From Cryptomeria japonica (lineage: Eukaryota; Streptophyta; Pinopsida; Cupressales; Cupressaceae), in contig NC_081412.1 of assembly GCF_030272615.1 (NCBI RefSeq), positions 548,544,488 through 548,608,487 on the forward strand: DNA of 64,000 nucleotides, written 5' to 3'. This document shows, one piece after another, positions 46,073 to 59,007 of this stretch. Position 1 is the first letter of the stretch. Each line of letters opens with the position of its first letter. Both the position numbers and the translations under genes were made by a program. The notes below the pieces were generated by a model. The model did no database searches. It was not told the DNA's origin and saw only the letters and a list, made by a program, of their open reading frames with translations.

Positions 46073-46091
46073 GTTCACATCGGGTTCACCA
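46073..46091 (-). promoter_or_regulatory. Primer-binding site of copy B
   Basis: Minus strand TGGTGAACCCGATGTGAA beside LTR C. Confidence 0.7.
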
Positions 46092-46094
46092 AAA

Positions 46095-47356
46095 TGTAAA
46101 GCGGAAAAATCGAACCCTAGTTATTCTCCCCTCCCCAACTCCAAGGAGAGAGAAGGGAGAGTCACTAGGGTTGATGATTTTCACTTAGGGGGGACTTTAC
46201 ATTCAAAAGAGGGGTTGAAACCCACAAGATCCAATCCCACGCAATGCAAGATTGGATTCTAAATGAGTTTTAAGGGTTAAGACATCAAGGATACCCTCTT
46301 TTGTAAAGAATGTAGATGGAAAGATTGAACTAGGAATGCATTTAAAGTAGGAAAGATTCACTTATAAACAGAGATAGGGATATGGGATGAAGCTGCGGAC
46401 CTGGAATTAGTAGTAAAATGTCGAGACGGTGCTGTTCTGAAAATTTGAGCGAAAGTTGACGGGACGATGGCGCCCGTCGTGCACACGGTCCTCCGAAAAA
46501 TCCGTGAAATGAAGGGCGATCTATTCGTCTCTGCACAAGGATTCCAGATCTTCAATTACAGTCGCGTACCTACAACCTACACATAGAAAAGAGAGGACGA
46601 TTGGGGGGTTAGGGATGAGGGGTTTGCCTTTAGGTCAAACCCCAGTTTTGGAATTAACCAAGAAATGAGAATGTTGTAAATGTAAATGTTTGTAATGTAA
46701 ACAAGTACTGATACCTTGTTGTAAGGATGTTTGTATCCTTACATGCGAAGGTGTAATGCATGTAGTATGTTGTATGTTGTATGTGATCTCCTGTTCAATG
46801 GTTGAATCCTTGTCTTGAATGCAACACTTAGCCTTGAATGGAGACTTAGAATGCTTAATTGCTTGAAGGAATGCTTGAATGCTTGAATGTCTGAATGTTT
46901 GAATATCACTTCTGCCTTTTGTTCTTGCTCCTTTCCTTCCTCCTTTTCTAGGAGAGGAAAAGTAGTTTATATACTTGTCAATTAGGGCTAATAGACTGAT
47001 TTTCCCGACCTTAGGCCGACCAGGAAACATTATTTTCCCATTTGCAAACTTAAAGACCCGATGCCCACAAGAGACTGGGCCCAAAATAGGGCCAGGGACT
47101 AGGGCGCTGGGCGCCATGGTCCTGGGGGACCAGGGCACTGGGCGCCCTAGTCCTGAAGGACCAGGGTGCTGGGCGCCATGGTCCCACCTCCCGTGACAGC
47201 AGGGTGCAAGGAGGGATCAGGCCAGGGTGCAGAAAAATGCAGTTTTTGGTGTTATAAACAGTTTTCGAGGTCTCCATTCAGGTTCAACGTTGCGCCGCCA
47301 TCGTGAAGACCCAAATGCAGTCGAAATTGCAAGTGTCACAATTTTAGGACGCTTCA
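46095..47356 (-). repeat. LTR C (outermost 5' LTR), 1262 bp
   Basis: Same length as LTR A. Its outer end is TGAAGC instead of TGTAGC on the minus strand, followed by the GTAAT duplication at 47357-47361. Palindromic repeats lie at 47096-47187 and the TATA-like box near 46966-46980. Confidence 0.9.
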
Positions 47357-47433
47357 GTAATGTATCCACTGAAACTAAACAATAATAAAACATGAGTCTA
47401 ATTAGTTCAAACGAGTAGGGGTACTACATGCAT

Positions 47434-47800
47434 GACTATCTCCTTACCCAAAATGTAATCATTCCATTGCATGCAAACCTAAATGATAGAATATATCTCT
47501 TTGTTATATTTTAGCTACTTACCCACTATGTTATAAAACATCTTGTTATGGTAAATAGAAAAAGTCGCAGGTGACACTATGTTAGAAATGGTTCATAATT
47601 GTAGGTAAATGGAGCACCTTTGATGGTCATTTTGCAACTCACCTTGAGTCTACATGAGCTGTAGAAGCTTGTGATAAGTATGGATGATTATCTCCTTCCA
47701 ATATGTAGTCCTTTCATTGTATGCAAACCTATATAATAGCATAAATCTTTGTCATATTTTAGGTGCCTACACACTATGTTAGAAAATGTCTCACTATGGT
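47434..47800. repeat. Continuation of the ~255-bp tandem repeat
   Basis: Right part of unit 1 (from GACTATCTCC) to about 47602, then unit 2 from GTAGGTAAATGGAGCACC. Shared landmarks include TATCTCCTT, TGCAAACCTA, CATATTTTAG and CACTATGTTA. Confidence 0.7.
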
Positions 47801-48129
47801 AGGCAACTAGATTCTCATGTTAGCCAAGATTTCTCCCCATGTATTCTCTAAGGCATCTATTTTGATCTCAAAAGATTGCTACAAATCAGACAAAACAAAG
47901 AGTGCTACTGAACAAAACTTCTATTTCAATTGAGTGAATGCTTGTTGTTGTGGCCCTATTCATATGAACTTTTCTTAGGCCCCCCTTTTGTTGCATGTTT
48001 AGAGGCAATGAAATGTGAATAAATGTGAGCAAAAACCTAATGTGGAATTTAGTTAGCCCCAAGAAACTCAAGATTTTTATGAGAATCCTAGGAACAATAT
48101 ATTTTTTATAGATCAAGATCTTCTCTAGG

Positions 48130-48720
48130 TCAACATGTAGACCATCTTCATCAACAATGTACTTGAAGTACTAGATCCTCTCCATTCTAAAAGAGCATTT
48201 CTCTATATTGGCATAAATCTTAAGCTGATGCAAGTTGGAAAGAACTTGTCACATGTTATTCCCATATCTTTTTGAACATAAGAATGTCATCCAAGTAGAC
48301 AACCACAAACAACCTATGAAGAATCTAGGTACATCATTCATCATCCAAATGAATTTTGTTGGTGTAGTGATTATGCCAAAGGGCATCAATAACCACTCAA
48401 ACAAGCCCTTCTTGGAATCAAATAAAGTCTTCCAAATGTTAATTATCTCAACAAGGAATTGATGGTTCCCTGATTTCAAATCAATCTTGTTGAAAAATTC
48501 ATCTCCTCAGAGCTGGTTCATGAGGTCAACAATTTGAGGGATCAAAAACTTGTTCTTCGTAGTGGTCTTGATTAGGACCCAATAGTTGATTTGAATCACC
48601 ATGTCCCATATTCTTCTTGCAAAGTAAATAATGGGCTTCCACAAAGCAAAAGTAGTTGGTCAATATTACCATTTTAAATCAACTTCTTAAGTTGTTTGAA
48701 ATCATCATTGTCCAAAAATG
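48130..48720 (-). pseudogene. Ty3/Gypsy reverse transcriptase remnant
   Basis: The minus strand carries IDLKSGNHQ, then KGLFEWLLMPFG, and in a shifted frame VVVYLDDIL at 48286-48297. These are the canonical Gypsy RT motifs DLKSGYHQ, MPFG and YLDD. Downstream sequence matches the usual RT thumb region with stops. Several frameshifts show long decay. This element is unrelated to the gag-protease family described at the left. Confidence 0.8.
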
Positions 48721-49029
48721 GGCTTTTATATGGTGGCCAATTTAGTAGTGGTGTGCCAAGGACATTATCAATTGAAAGCTTTACCTAACAATGCAAAGGT
48801 TCACCCATCAACAAAATCAACATGCCTTTGTACCTTGAGAGCATATGCTACATCTGCTTCTGTTATGTAGTTATTGTTGGTGTTTGAGCACATGCATCTA
48901 TTGCAACTTTCCATTCTTCTTTAGGTCTAATAATGAATAGGAAAAATCTCCCAATTTGAAATTCACCTCCATCACTAAATCAAGTGGAGTTCCTTCAACT
49001 CCTCCTTGGCTAGCAAGCTAGCAATCCAA

Positions 49030-49200
49030 CATTGTTGAACTGGAATTCTAATTTAAGTAGGGTAGACATAATTTTCTCTAATCTAAGAAATTACAAAGAA
49101 ATACATCTCCAATTTAGAAATATAATCATCAACAACATCTACATCAATTTTCCCATCAAACTTAGGGATGTCACAACTTACCTAGGCTCTAAAGGGAGTC
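49030..49200 (-). pseudogene. Gypsy gag remnant
   Basis: The minus strand carries PKFDGKIDVDVVDDYISKLE near 49094-49176, typical of the start of a Gypsy gag domain. It lies about 500 bases upstream of the RT remnant in the same orientation, so it is probably part of the same decayed element. No LTRs were identified for it. Confidence 0.55.
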
Positions 49201-49209
49201 CAATTTCCA

Positions 49210-52200
49210 AATGACCTTTCTAATGGGGCTCACTACTTATTTTGGTTACTTCGGAGAATCAACACAAATCAGCTAATCATCCTTGATCTTTGTTTTCCTC
49301 AAGCCACCTAGATCAACAACTTGAAGAAATTTGAGGAGTTAGTAGCTAGTTCTTCAATATCATTGAATCTCGTCTTCAATTCAAATATCCAATATCTGAC
49401 AACATTTGATGGTACATGCAAGAGAAACTAGGATGTGATAGCACTTATCTAAATTAGGCTAGTAATTTGGGGAACAATACACTAGTTGAGAAATTTATTG
49501 TACCAAAAGTAAAAATTGAACAAAATAAAACACAAAATTGATAATTACAATATAGTTGAACAAAGTGATCTTTATTTTAATCGAGTGTGTTTAGAAAAAT
49601 GGGTAAACTTTGTAGTAGAGATGAATGCCTTCTATTCTTGTTAGATGATTCAAATTCAGCCACTATATAGCTTTCAAAAAAAGGAAAACTTACTAAAAGT
49701 AGTATATTAGGGATCTTGGTGGAACCAAAGAATCATCACACCTAGTACTAAGTAGTGTCCCATTCAAATAAGGACAAACCTAATGGAAAACTGAAAATGT
49801 GTTGGAAAATTATTTATTTGGCACCCCCATTTGTCAAGGCCATAACTCGTGTTTATAACTGCCATTAAGATGACTTGAGATGTTTTCTACATTGCAACAC
49901 CACTTCCACTTTAAGCTATCTCTAAAATAGTTCTACTAATGATTTTGGATCGTTTTGGCTAGAAAGAATTAAAAGAAAATCCAAATTAGCATGAAACCAA
50001 TAGATAATGTCTATAGAATGATCAATAGATCTCTGGCTGAGACAAATGACTTGGTGAATCCTACGATAAGTAGGGACCCTCTCCATAGAAATATGGATAT
50101 TCTCAGCAAATGATTTAATCTCTTGAGCTTGGTGAATAAGACACTAGTGGTCCAAAAGCGAGAATAGGGTCAAGTGAATTCCTTCACCAATGGATAATTT
50201 AATTTTAACGTTTGATGGCACATCTAAGAGGGTTGTTAATTGCATTTTAAGCTCAATGTCTCAAAGGAAGGAGCACATATGTAACCTAGAATTGCTCCTT
50301 TGTCCAATTCTTGTACACATTTGTAACCTTGAATGATGCTTTTGCACTATTTTTCTACACTTTTGTATAATCTAGTTGTTCTTTTGTTCAATGTCATTCT
50401 TTTTTAGAAAACTTCCAAATCAGACACACAATCATGACTTCGCACCTATAAAATAGGAAAATTTTGGACAAACTAGCTGACTTGAAATGACACTTGGAAA
50501 CAAACTTCAAACTTGCAAACTTTAAATTTATACTTGACGACCACACAATTAAAACATAAGAAAAACTTGGAGGTAAGTCAAGAGGAATTTAAGTGTGGAA
50601 TGCCTTCACATTTACTATCTCTAGAGGAATCTCAAAATATTTTATTTTCATCTTCAAAGGTGATGATAAAAGATCTTCATCAAGTTGCTATATTGGAAGA
50701 CATATATGAATTTGTACAATATACTAAAGGGATGCAAGTAATTAAAATGGTCCTTGATTCAAATCCTAAGTATTATCTTCAGTCTCTAGTTACCAAGGGT
50801 GACAAGTTACCTCTAGTTTTACTCTCCCTATCCAAAAGGAACAAGATCTCATATGTTTTAGTACATCTAGCCAAACAAATTTAGTTAGTGTGTCCATCCC
50901 AAGCATACCATTGTTTGACATATTGACTTTGCAATATAACACCACATTTCAATGATAATCATATAGAGAAACGCGTGATCAATTTTATGATCCTATTTTA
51001 ATGACTCTTTTATTTGGCTTGATAGAATTTTATACTCTAGTTATTGCAAATTTTTACTCTAAAATCATGATACTTTCTAACCGATAAGATTATTTTATAA
51101 GTACTAAAGTATGTCATCTTATGAATTATAGATAGTATACATTTGCATAGTTATGTGTGCAAATGTGTTGTAATTTTATGGTTATCATTATGAAGAGTGT
51201 TTTTGTGTACTAATATGTTATTGTAGAAAAAATAGTTGAAACTCCCTTTGTGGGTTGCTTGTTGTTGTTTGAGTAGAGCCAACAATAAATCATGCAGTCA
51301 ACCCAATGATCTCTTGACTATATTTCTTTGTGATCATCTATGGTTTGTCTAGGTATAGGAATTTATCATGTAGGCGGCTTAGAAACAGGCGAACTCACTC
51401 ATGTTCTTGGATGAAATCCAAGAAATACTTAAAGAATCAAGCTTCTTCTCTACAACCCTTGCATATTCTAGTTTATACTCATTATTTCTCTTCAAGAGCT
51501 CTCCTCGGAGTGGCTCAAACCTATTGTGGTTGATTTCCTCCAATGGTGCATGTATATATCTCTCGATATTTTTGTGTAGATCATATCTCCTGAGACCTTC
51601 GACAAAGATTCATAAAGGTCTATTTGTAGGGCTTTGTTAGGAAATTTGGAAAATATAAGTTGTGGTTTGGTGGAGGCATCTATTAAGGTGGGTGTATCAG
51701 AGGAAGCAATGGCAGGTGGATGTAGCTAGATTGAGCAAATTGGGCACTAGGGTTTATATATTCAAGATAGAAAGCTTAAGGCATAAGAAGATTTAATTTA
51801 AAATGAAAATTCATATGAAGTAGAGCCTAACCTTTTAGGAGATCGCGTGTAGGGTTGCCAGAGGTCGACGCCAAGCTTGTGCGGGATTGCTTTGGGTTAA
51901 AATGAATTGCAGTGTTTTTTTTTTAAGTAATGCCTGTGTTTGTCGGAATTTTGACGAAAACGGGCACTTTTTTTCAAAAAAATCAAATTTCATTAGTAAT
52001 GCCTTCTCTGTCAAAACCAAATGTGGAATTATCGTCGGAATTTTGACGAATTCGGGGATTAAAAAAAAAAATCAAATGTGGTCACAATATACCTTCTCCA
52101 TCGGAATTTTAGGCCAAATGTATTAGTGACACTTTTAGATTTTCTTTTTATTCCCATGCATGTTCAAAAGTTTCTATTTAAATATTAGGTAGCATAATCA

Positions 52201-52510
52201 ATGGAAGTTTCTAGTTCATGCATATACCTTACTACCCTAGATTTGGCCTCCAATTTACATCCTTTCAATTGCATTTTCAACTCAAATAAAAAGAAAAGAA
52301 ACCAATTAGTGTCCAACCCTCTTCCTAATAGAATTGAGGTTGGATATATTGAGTTTACTTTCCTTTTAATGTGGTCATTTCCTACTTTACAAAGCTTAAC
52401 TTGTGGAACCCTGAAATTCTCTAACTTACATTTTGGTGAACCTAATGCTTCTTACACTTGTATACTTTTATATTTTATATTTTATATAGTGAAAATATGA
52501 TGATGAAAAA
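49210..52510. other. Stretch without a recognisable gene
   Basis: AT-rich with short frames only. The longest, 50513-50884 on the plus strand (123 codons), has no recognised domain. A GTCGGAATTTTGACGAA motif appears twice near 51940 and 52033. Some of this may be old, unrecognisable transposon sequence. Confidence 0.4.
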
Positions 52511-52514
52511 CTAT

Positions 52515-53275
52515 TGTAAAACCCTGAAGATTCAACCACAAACAATCTAAGTCCTAGAATAAAACATCCACCATACACTAATGGAGATACCTAAGATCAT
52601 GCAAATAATCAAAATAAAGCAATATTACCATTCACATGTCAAGTAGGATTTCAATCTCCATTGTCTCCTATCTCCATTGATCTTGTTTGATATATTTTCT
52701 CTCTGATTTTATGTGTGCACAAGAGCTCAACAAAGAATGGATTGTGGTTGATAGCTAGATCGTAAGAAGGCTTGATTGCATATGGTCGATTAGACACATT
52801 GATTAGACGAATAGGGTTGAAAAGGAAGGGGGCATCCTTTTATATAGAGAACACTGTAGGAAATGGAGGGATAAGATTAAGAGGTGGGAAGATAAATGGT
52901 CGACTAGGATAAAGGGTAGGTAGAGAAAATAAGAAAATAATGAGAGGGTAGGTGGTGTAGGAATTAAGAGATGAATGACACATGTCATGGGTATAAAAGG
53001 CTAATGAATTAATTAAATAAATAAAGATCTATTTAATTAATAGAGGAAGTGGGATCAATTAAATAAATAAAAGTATTTATTTAATTTAGGAAAAGGATTA
53101 TTTAAATAAATAAAAGTATAATTTATTTAAATTAGAAAAGCCTTAAAAGAAGATAAATGAATTAATTAAATAAATAAAGATTTATTTAATTAATAGAAGA
53201 CTTAGGATAAAATAATTAAATAAATAAATTAGTTATTTAATTAAGCAAGACAATTTTAGGTGTCTATAGATATTG
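52515..53275 (-). mobile_element. Probable LTR remnant related to the LARD-like family
   Basis: Minus strand begins TATAGACACCTAAAATTG and runs through repeated TTAATTAAATAAAT blocks. It has a TATATAAAAGG box near 52838-52848 and ends GGTTTTACA at 52515. The AT-rich block and start resemble LTR 13304. A clean target-site duplication was not found, so the borders are tentative. Confidence 0.45.
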
Positions 53276-53417
53276 CATAATTTCATTGCATATATTGAGT
53301 GAGCATTGCTTTGGTTACATCTTTTTTCTTATTTGACCATAAGTGCATATGAAGTTCTTATCTTGTTTTGCTAGTTCAATTTCAAGTTACATTCAAGATG
53401 TTCATGATGTTCCCTTT

Positions 53418-54820
53418 TGTTGGTAACAATGCAACAAACTGAGAGAGGGGGGGTTGAATCAGTTTGCACAAAAATTCACTACAACTTAAACCACAAATCA
53501 AATTTGATAACTAACAATTAAAGCATGAAACAACACCACATCAATAACACACATAAGACCAATATTTTTGATGTGGAAATCCCGGTTAAGGGAAAAACCA
53601 TGGTGGGAACCTATCCACAATGAGATAATACCTTGTTAGGAGTAAGTGTGAATATTACAATGGGATTGCACATGCATTCAAGCACATTGCCTAGAGTTCA
53701 CTACTCCAAGATAAGAAACCTAGAAAGGGTACAACCTTTAGGGAAGGCTTGTTCCCTTACAGGAAGTCTCGCTGACTTACAAAAATATTTGGACAACAAT
53801 CCGGATCACATGAACTGTGACAATAACATCTCCATATGCTTGAGTACAGTTCTAGTTAAGCTCATAGTCTTCTCTGCAACACTTCTCTTCTCTCCTTCAC
53901 ACTTTCGAAAGATCAAATCACGTGTTCACTCACACAAATCGATCATAAACACTCTCAAAGATTGTAGACACTCACAGACATCCATCTTACATGATTATTA
54001 CATTTATTTATACAAACCCTCAACCTATATTTCAAGGTCGGTCAAACCCTTAATAAAAATTACAAAATATTAACCTCACATACTACAAAAATACATGAAG
54101 ACCAAAACAATGTCGGCTAAGACATAGTCTGGACCCAAATCAATACCACAAATACGCAACACCTCCAACAATTATGCCTCGATCATCTACAAAATGCTAC
54201 AACCACCAAGAATGTCGCATAACATGAAGAACATCATTGGACAAAGAAAATCTTCAATAACACACACAATAATCAATGTGAGCCACCAATACGCATAGAA
54301 CATGATCTAGAGATATTCACAAGCAACCTGAATTTCACCACAACAACCGCAACAACTCAGATTACCAAAATCATCATCATCTCTCTACCAAAGTACAAGA
54401 ACATTAACATAACTAACTATCAACCTGAAATATTCACTTGCGGACCTCCAAATCATGAACCACTCGAACTGAGGACACACATCAACATACAAAATACATC
54501 CCACACATCCACAACTAAAGATATATAAATTCTGGAGCAATACAGAGTACAAACTAGAATACCAAATAACACGAACAACTGCATAACATCCATAATACCG
54601 GATCTCATAACTTGATCAAAACATCATGTAGACCTCTACAAATGGGAATGAACCATCTACAAACAACATACCAAAAACCCTTTAAACTGGATTAGCTCGT
54701 TTGCAACACACGGGCTAAACCAACTCATCCAATCAAACTGCAACACTAGAATACATAGAAGAATATGTTGACATCAATGACAACACATCATTCCAACAAT
54801 CTTCTCAACAACATCCAACA
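53418..54820 (-). mobile_element. Solo LTR, 1403 bp
   Basis: Ends TGTTGG and CCAACA. CCTTT at 53413-53417 and CCTTC at 54821-54825 form a 4-of-5 target-site duplication. Near its 3' end (minus strand) is the CCCCCCTCTCTCAG block followed by TGTTACCAACA. That block recurs in the solo LTR at 57567-59007. There is no second LTR or internal sequence. Confidence 0.7.
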
Positions 54821-55029
54821 CCTTCCATGCATATGATGATCACTTAGATCTCCCTTTCATTCATAGATACCATTTACCCTCTCCTAAAATTGGTCCCGCT
54901 AATGAGGAGCCATTGGTGCAAGAAGAGAATATGAACACTTCTTTCAAATATCTCTCTCCTAAAGATGAAGCTTTGGAGAATGATGTTCATCCTTCTAGTT
55001 TTTCAATATTAAATTAATATAATAATTTT

Positions 55030-55180
55030 TTTATGAAATCTCTTGATAGATTAAAGATGAAATTGTTGAATTGTTTTCAAATTTTTGCTTCTAACATAAT
55101 AAAACTTTATAAAATCTTTTGATGGATTAAAGATGAAATTGTTGAGTTATTTTCAAATTTTTGCTTGTAAATGATTGTCG
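55030..55180. repeat. Two-copy tandem repeat, about 73-bp period
   Basis: Both copies carry TTGATRGATTAAAGATGAAA followed by TTGTTGA and TTTTCAAATTTTTGCTT. Confidence 0.65.
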
Positions 55181-55749
55181 AATTACTTTCAAAATCTTGA
55201 TTCTAAATGATATTTAAAAGACAAAATGAACAACCTAATTCAACAAAACTTAGAACTATGTTGTAGATGCTAATCAAAAGAGGCAATACTTATTGAGAAT
55301 CAAAGCTCTAAATATGATGCACTTTAATCATTACATTTGAACATGAATATATTTAACTTTAAATTGTTGAAAAACATTAAAATTTGCATAAATATAACAT
55401 AAATCTTGAGTAACATATGAAGCAAATAGATGAAAATAAATATTATTCATTATTTTTCATTAAACGTCGATTTTCTTATTGTTAATTCTTTAAATACTTT
55501 ATGAATTCTTACAATTTCTCATTTTTATGTCAAAACTAATAGATACAAATATCATGTATTTTATTATAAATTATTTTAATCACAATCTCTTATTTATTTT
55601 TTGTTTCATCTCTTAAATAGTCTTGATGGATGGTTGATGGTTTTTTTCGCTTCGCTAGGGTTTTGCTTGTTTCAGCCTATCCTCTATTTTTTTGAGTGTG
55701 TCTGCCATTATACTACGTTTATTGTGCCCAAGCCTTTAAGTTTATAATG

Positions 55750-56570
55750 GCCTTGGCTAGCCTCAATTCAACAATTGATGTTGGTGTTGGAGTTTTGGCA
55801 TTTGGTGACCATGGCACCCCTGAATAAATGCCCTAGGAAATTTGCACCCAAGGTCTTTCATGAGGTATGTCATTTGGTACCTCTGATGTTGTTTTGCTTG
55901 TTCAAGATTTTGATAGTGCATGTCAGTGGCTTGAAAATTTTACTTTGATAGGTTATTTTGTGGGGAGGATTCTGCCCAAAAGCATGCTTCATGATTGGGT
56001 CGCCAAGACCCAGGCCCTTCATAGGGTCCATCTTGATGGCATCCAAAATCTCATCAAAGGCTTTTTTTTGCTTTGCTAAGTCCAACTATGTTCAGGCCAT
56101 CCTCTAGCATGGCCCTTGGTATGGTTGGTCATCTCTGCTTGTTTTTCATGCATGATTGAGAGACTTCTCTATCTTTGATGACAAGAAGCTCAAGGTCCCA
56201 ATTTAGATTGAATTTCTCGGTCTCCCTTTGCCTTGTTGGCCATTTTTTTAAACCATTGCCCAATCCATCAACAAGGTTGTTTGTGTTGAGTCCAGTCGGT
56301 TTTACTGTGCTTGTCCTTAGAAGAGGGTTTGTATTGAAGTTGATTTATCTTGAGACCTCAAAGAGACTATTAATATTTAGATTGGAGGTCTCTTCCACTC
56401 ACAACAAGTTCTCTATTTGAATTTGCTCAATACTTGTTTTTGGTGCCAATATTTCAAGCATAAGATTAAGGATTTCCCTCTAGCCGCTTTGTGGGTTAAG
56501 AATTCCTCCATGGATTCTACACCTTCATGCTCTTCTAAGGCCCTTAAAGCTGGGGAGGTTGGACTATAGT
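55750..56570 (+). pseudogene. LINE ORF1-like protein remnant
   Basis: Short frames follow the pattern of plant LINE ORF1: a KANYVQAIL/GPWYGWSSLLVFHA segment, an FLGLPLPCW motif (usually the L-G-L-P stretch of the DUF4283-type domain) and a zinc-knuckle-like CFWCQYFKHKIKDFP. Frame changes and stops are frequent. ORF1 proteins bind the element RNA. Confidence 0.6.
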
Positions 56571-57079
56571 ATCTCATAAAGGAAATAATTCCTCATTTGC
56601 TTTGGTTTCTCTCAAGTAGCAAGGTTTCACTACTTTGTAGCTGTAGTTGCAACTACAAGCATAGCCTCAACTACAACCCATTATTTCAAACCCTTCAGCT
56701 CAAGGGAAGGAGCCTATTGCTTCTATGATTGATGATAATTTTTCTTGCATCGCTTGGTTTCAAACTCTTCAGCTTGTCTTAGTGTTAAAAATCATTTGAC
56801 ATTTGTTTGTCACTCTCTCAACCCTTCTAGTTGTGTGGAGGTTGGCAATGGAGCTCCAAAAAAGTGCATGGTTTCTTATCTTGGCTTCTAGATGGTGTCT
56901 GATTTCTTGCAAAATAGATTCTCCTCTCTTGTGGATGAGGATACCATGGATGATTTTGAATAATGAATTTTATTATGGAATGTCTGAGGTCTTATTGACC
57001 TTGCCAGGAAGTACTTAGTGTGGGATACTCAACAAAAATATCCTAGTTTAGATGTTTTTTACTTTGAAGAAATCAAAGT

Positions 57080-57566
57080 TGCTTTGTTCATGCTTGATGT
57101 CGCATGTCAAGTTATTTGGTCAGTGGGCTTGGGTTTTTCCTCCAATCATGAGACAGGTTAGGGAGGTGTCATCACTCTCCTTGCACCATGTTGGCAGTCT
57201 TTAATTATGGCTCATGGGTTGGATCCTACTTAGCAGTTGGTTTAGATCCTTATATTAGTAGACAATCATTCCTTTGGGATCATTAATACTTTTGCTCTCA
57301 ATGATGTTGTTGAGTGATCTTTTTTGTGGTGGTGGATTACAGATTCGTTACCTCTAGATACTTGGGTAGTGTGTTATGATTTAAATATGGCTTAGGTGGC
57401 CTTTGAGAAAGAAGGCTTAATTCCCTTTTGATGGACAACTGGTGAAATTGTGGTTTTACATGCGTAATAAATTGGGGCTCTTTGATCCCAACATTGATCG
57501 TCGTTGTCGTCATGACATTTAGTATATGTGGATTAATTTTGGAGTCGATATTGATAGATTTTTTAA
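57080..57566 (+). pseudogene. LINE endonuclease remnant, 5' part
   Basis: Across frames it contains GGVITLLAPCW, VDNHSFGIINTFA and a GDFNMV-like CYDLNMA, the order of an APE-type LINE endonuclease. It breaks off at VDIDRFF, and the frame continues at 59008 with KWLDHAMTMKR once the solo LTR and one TTTAA copy are removed. Confidence 0.7.
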
Positions 57567-59007
57567 TGTTGACATATTGGCACAAATGTTGATGATATTG
57601 ATGAATCAGTATAAGAACTGTTGGTGATGATATAGTTGAGATGTTGTTTGATGACTTGATGATCCGTTTGTGTTGTCATTGATGGCAAGTATGGTTACAT
57701 TGTTCTATCATGCTATCTAAGTCATCTATGATTGACCAGAAAGCTATGGAATGGATTTGACAGTTAACTGGGAAATAGGACTTTAACCGGTAAATGTGAA
57801 ATTGTGTTATGCTTAAGTAATTGGATCTAGAGATTGTTGAAGAATTTGGTGTTGCGGTTTGGAATATGTGTTTGTAACATTGTAATGAGGTTACGACCGT
57901 AACCACATCATGTTTTGGCTATCAGAAGTCATGTTTGTGACTGACTGATGTATTTTCTGTAGGGTTTAAGAACTGGTATTCAAATCTTATAACTGATAAT
58001 GATTTTGAGTTCGACGGTGTATTACATTATGTTTGTAAGATGGTGATGACACGGTTTAATCCACATGAATAAGATGTTGTTTTGGCACATACAAAGAGCA
58101 AATTTCTTGGGAATGAGCAAAGTGCTTAGTAGAATGAGCTAAGGGTTTGAAAGTGTATCAGAACAATGTGCAGTGATCATTCAACGACTATAATTGATTT
58201 GTAATTTGTCGTAATGATTCATATGATGATCTGTAATGATTTGTAAAGATTTGTGATGACCTATGATGTAAATCTTAGTACGAGGTTAGGTTTTTGTAAC
58301 CAACTATTTAGTTTAAGTCTGTGATGATTTACTGTGTCAGTGATCAAAAGAAGAGTGTGTGGTCGAACCAGTGTGTGTGTTTGCAAGAGAGAAGAAAATT
58401 GGAGTAGAAAAGGATTTTTACAAGTAAGAAAAGAGTGTTATTTTTAGATCATACATCTATTGTTCCCTAACAATTGCAATAGACTCAAAACCCCTTAACC
58501 GGGTAGGTCCTGACAGGCCTAATTGTACAAATCCCTTCACCGGGTGACTCATTAGCTTGGGTTCTAAATCCTTTCACAAGGTTACTCCTAACAAAGTAAA
58601 AATCTTAATAGGGTTGAGGTAAATCCCTTAACCGGGGGACTCCTAACAGGGTCTTCTCCTAACCGGGCTATGCTCCTAAAAAGGCGCATTTTGAAAGAGT
58701 GCATTATTTTATGGGTACCAATTCCCACTGTGGTTTTCCCATTTGGGTTTCCACATGAAAATATTGGTGTTCATGTGTTGATTGATTTCTTATGTGTTGA
58801 AGTTGATATCTTTCTATTACATGCATGTTGATGAACACTTAGAAGAATAGTTTGATAAATCTGATTAGCAGTATGATTATAGTTATTATCGGTACTGTTT
58901 ATGAGTTGTTTTGAAAGAATTTTTTGCTAATTGTTAAAGTTTTAAATTTTATTGTTATTATTGATTCACCCCCCCTCTCAGTAATAACTGGATCCTCACA
59001 AATAACA
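57567..59007 (+). mobile_element. Solo LTR, 1441 bp, inserted in the LINE endonuclease
   Basis: Starts TGTTGAC and ends ATAACA. TTTAA stands at 57562-57566 and 59008-59012, and removing the LTR plus one TTTAA rejoins the endonuclease frame. It shares a GATTCACCCCCCCTCTCAG block near its 3' end with the solo LTR at 53418-54820, which lies in the opposite orientation. Several CCGGTTAAGGG-type motifs recur at 58490-58680. Confidence 0.88.

Larger units (their letters stand above)
34944..47356 (-). mobile_element. Composite gag-protease element, LTR-internal-LTR-internal-LTR (copies A and B)
   Basis: Three LTRs (34944-36205, 39494-40723, 46095-47356) alternate with two internal regions (A 36206-38858, B 40724-46094). 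One pair of GTAAT duplications flanks the whole 12.4-kb block. This is the product expected from unequal recombination between the LTRs of one inserted element. In transcription order it is LTR C, internal B, LTR B, a duplicated primer-site segment, internal A and LTR A. The interiors are almost identical except for a 2,715-bp deletion in A and small indels. As in copy 1, no pol domain is present. Confidence 0.9.

Noticed and set aside
50513-50884. 123-codon plus-strand frame
   Set aside because: No domain, repeat or neighbour supports it; frames of this length arise by chance in old transposon sequence.
53633-54073. 146-codon plus-strand frame
   Set aside because: Lies wholly inside the solo LTR 53418-54820, antisense to it.
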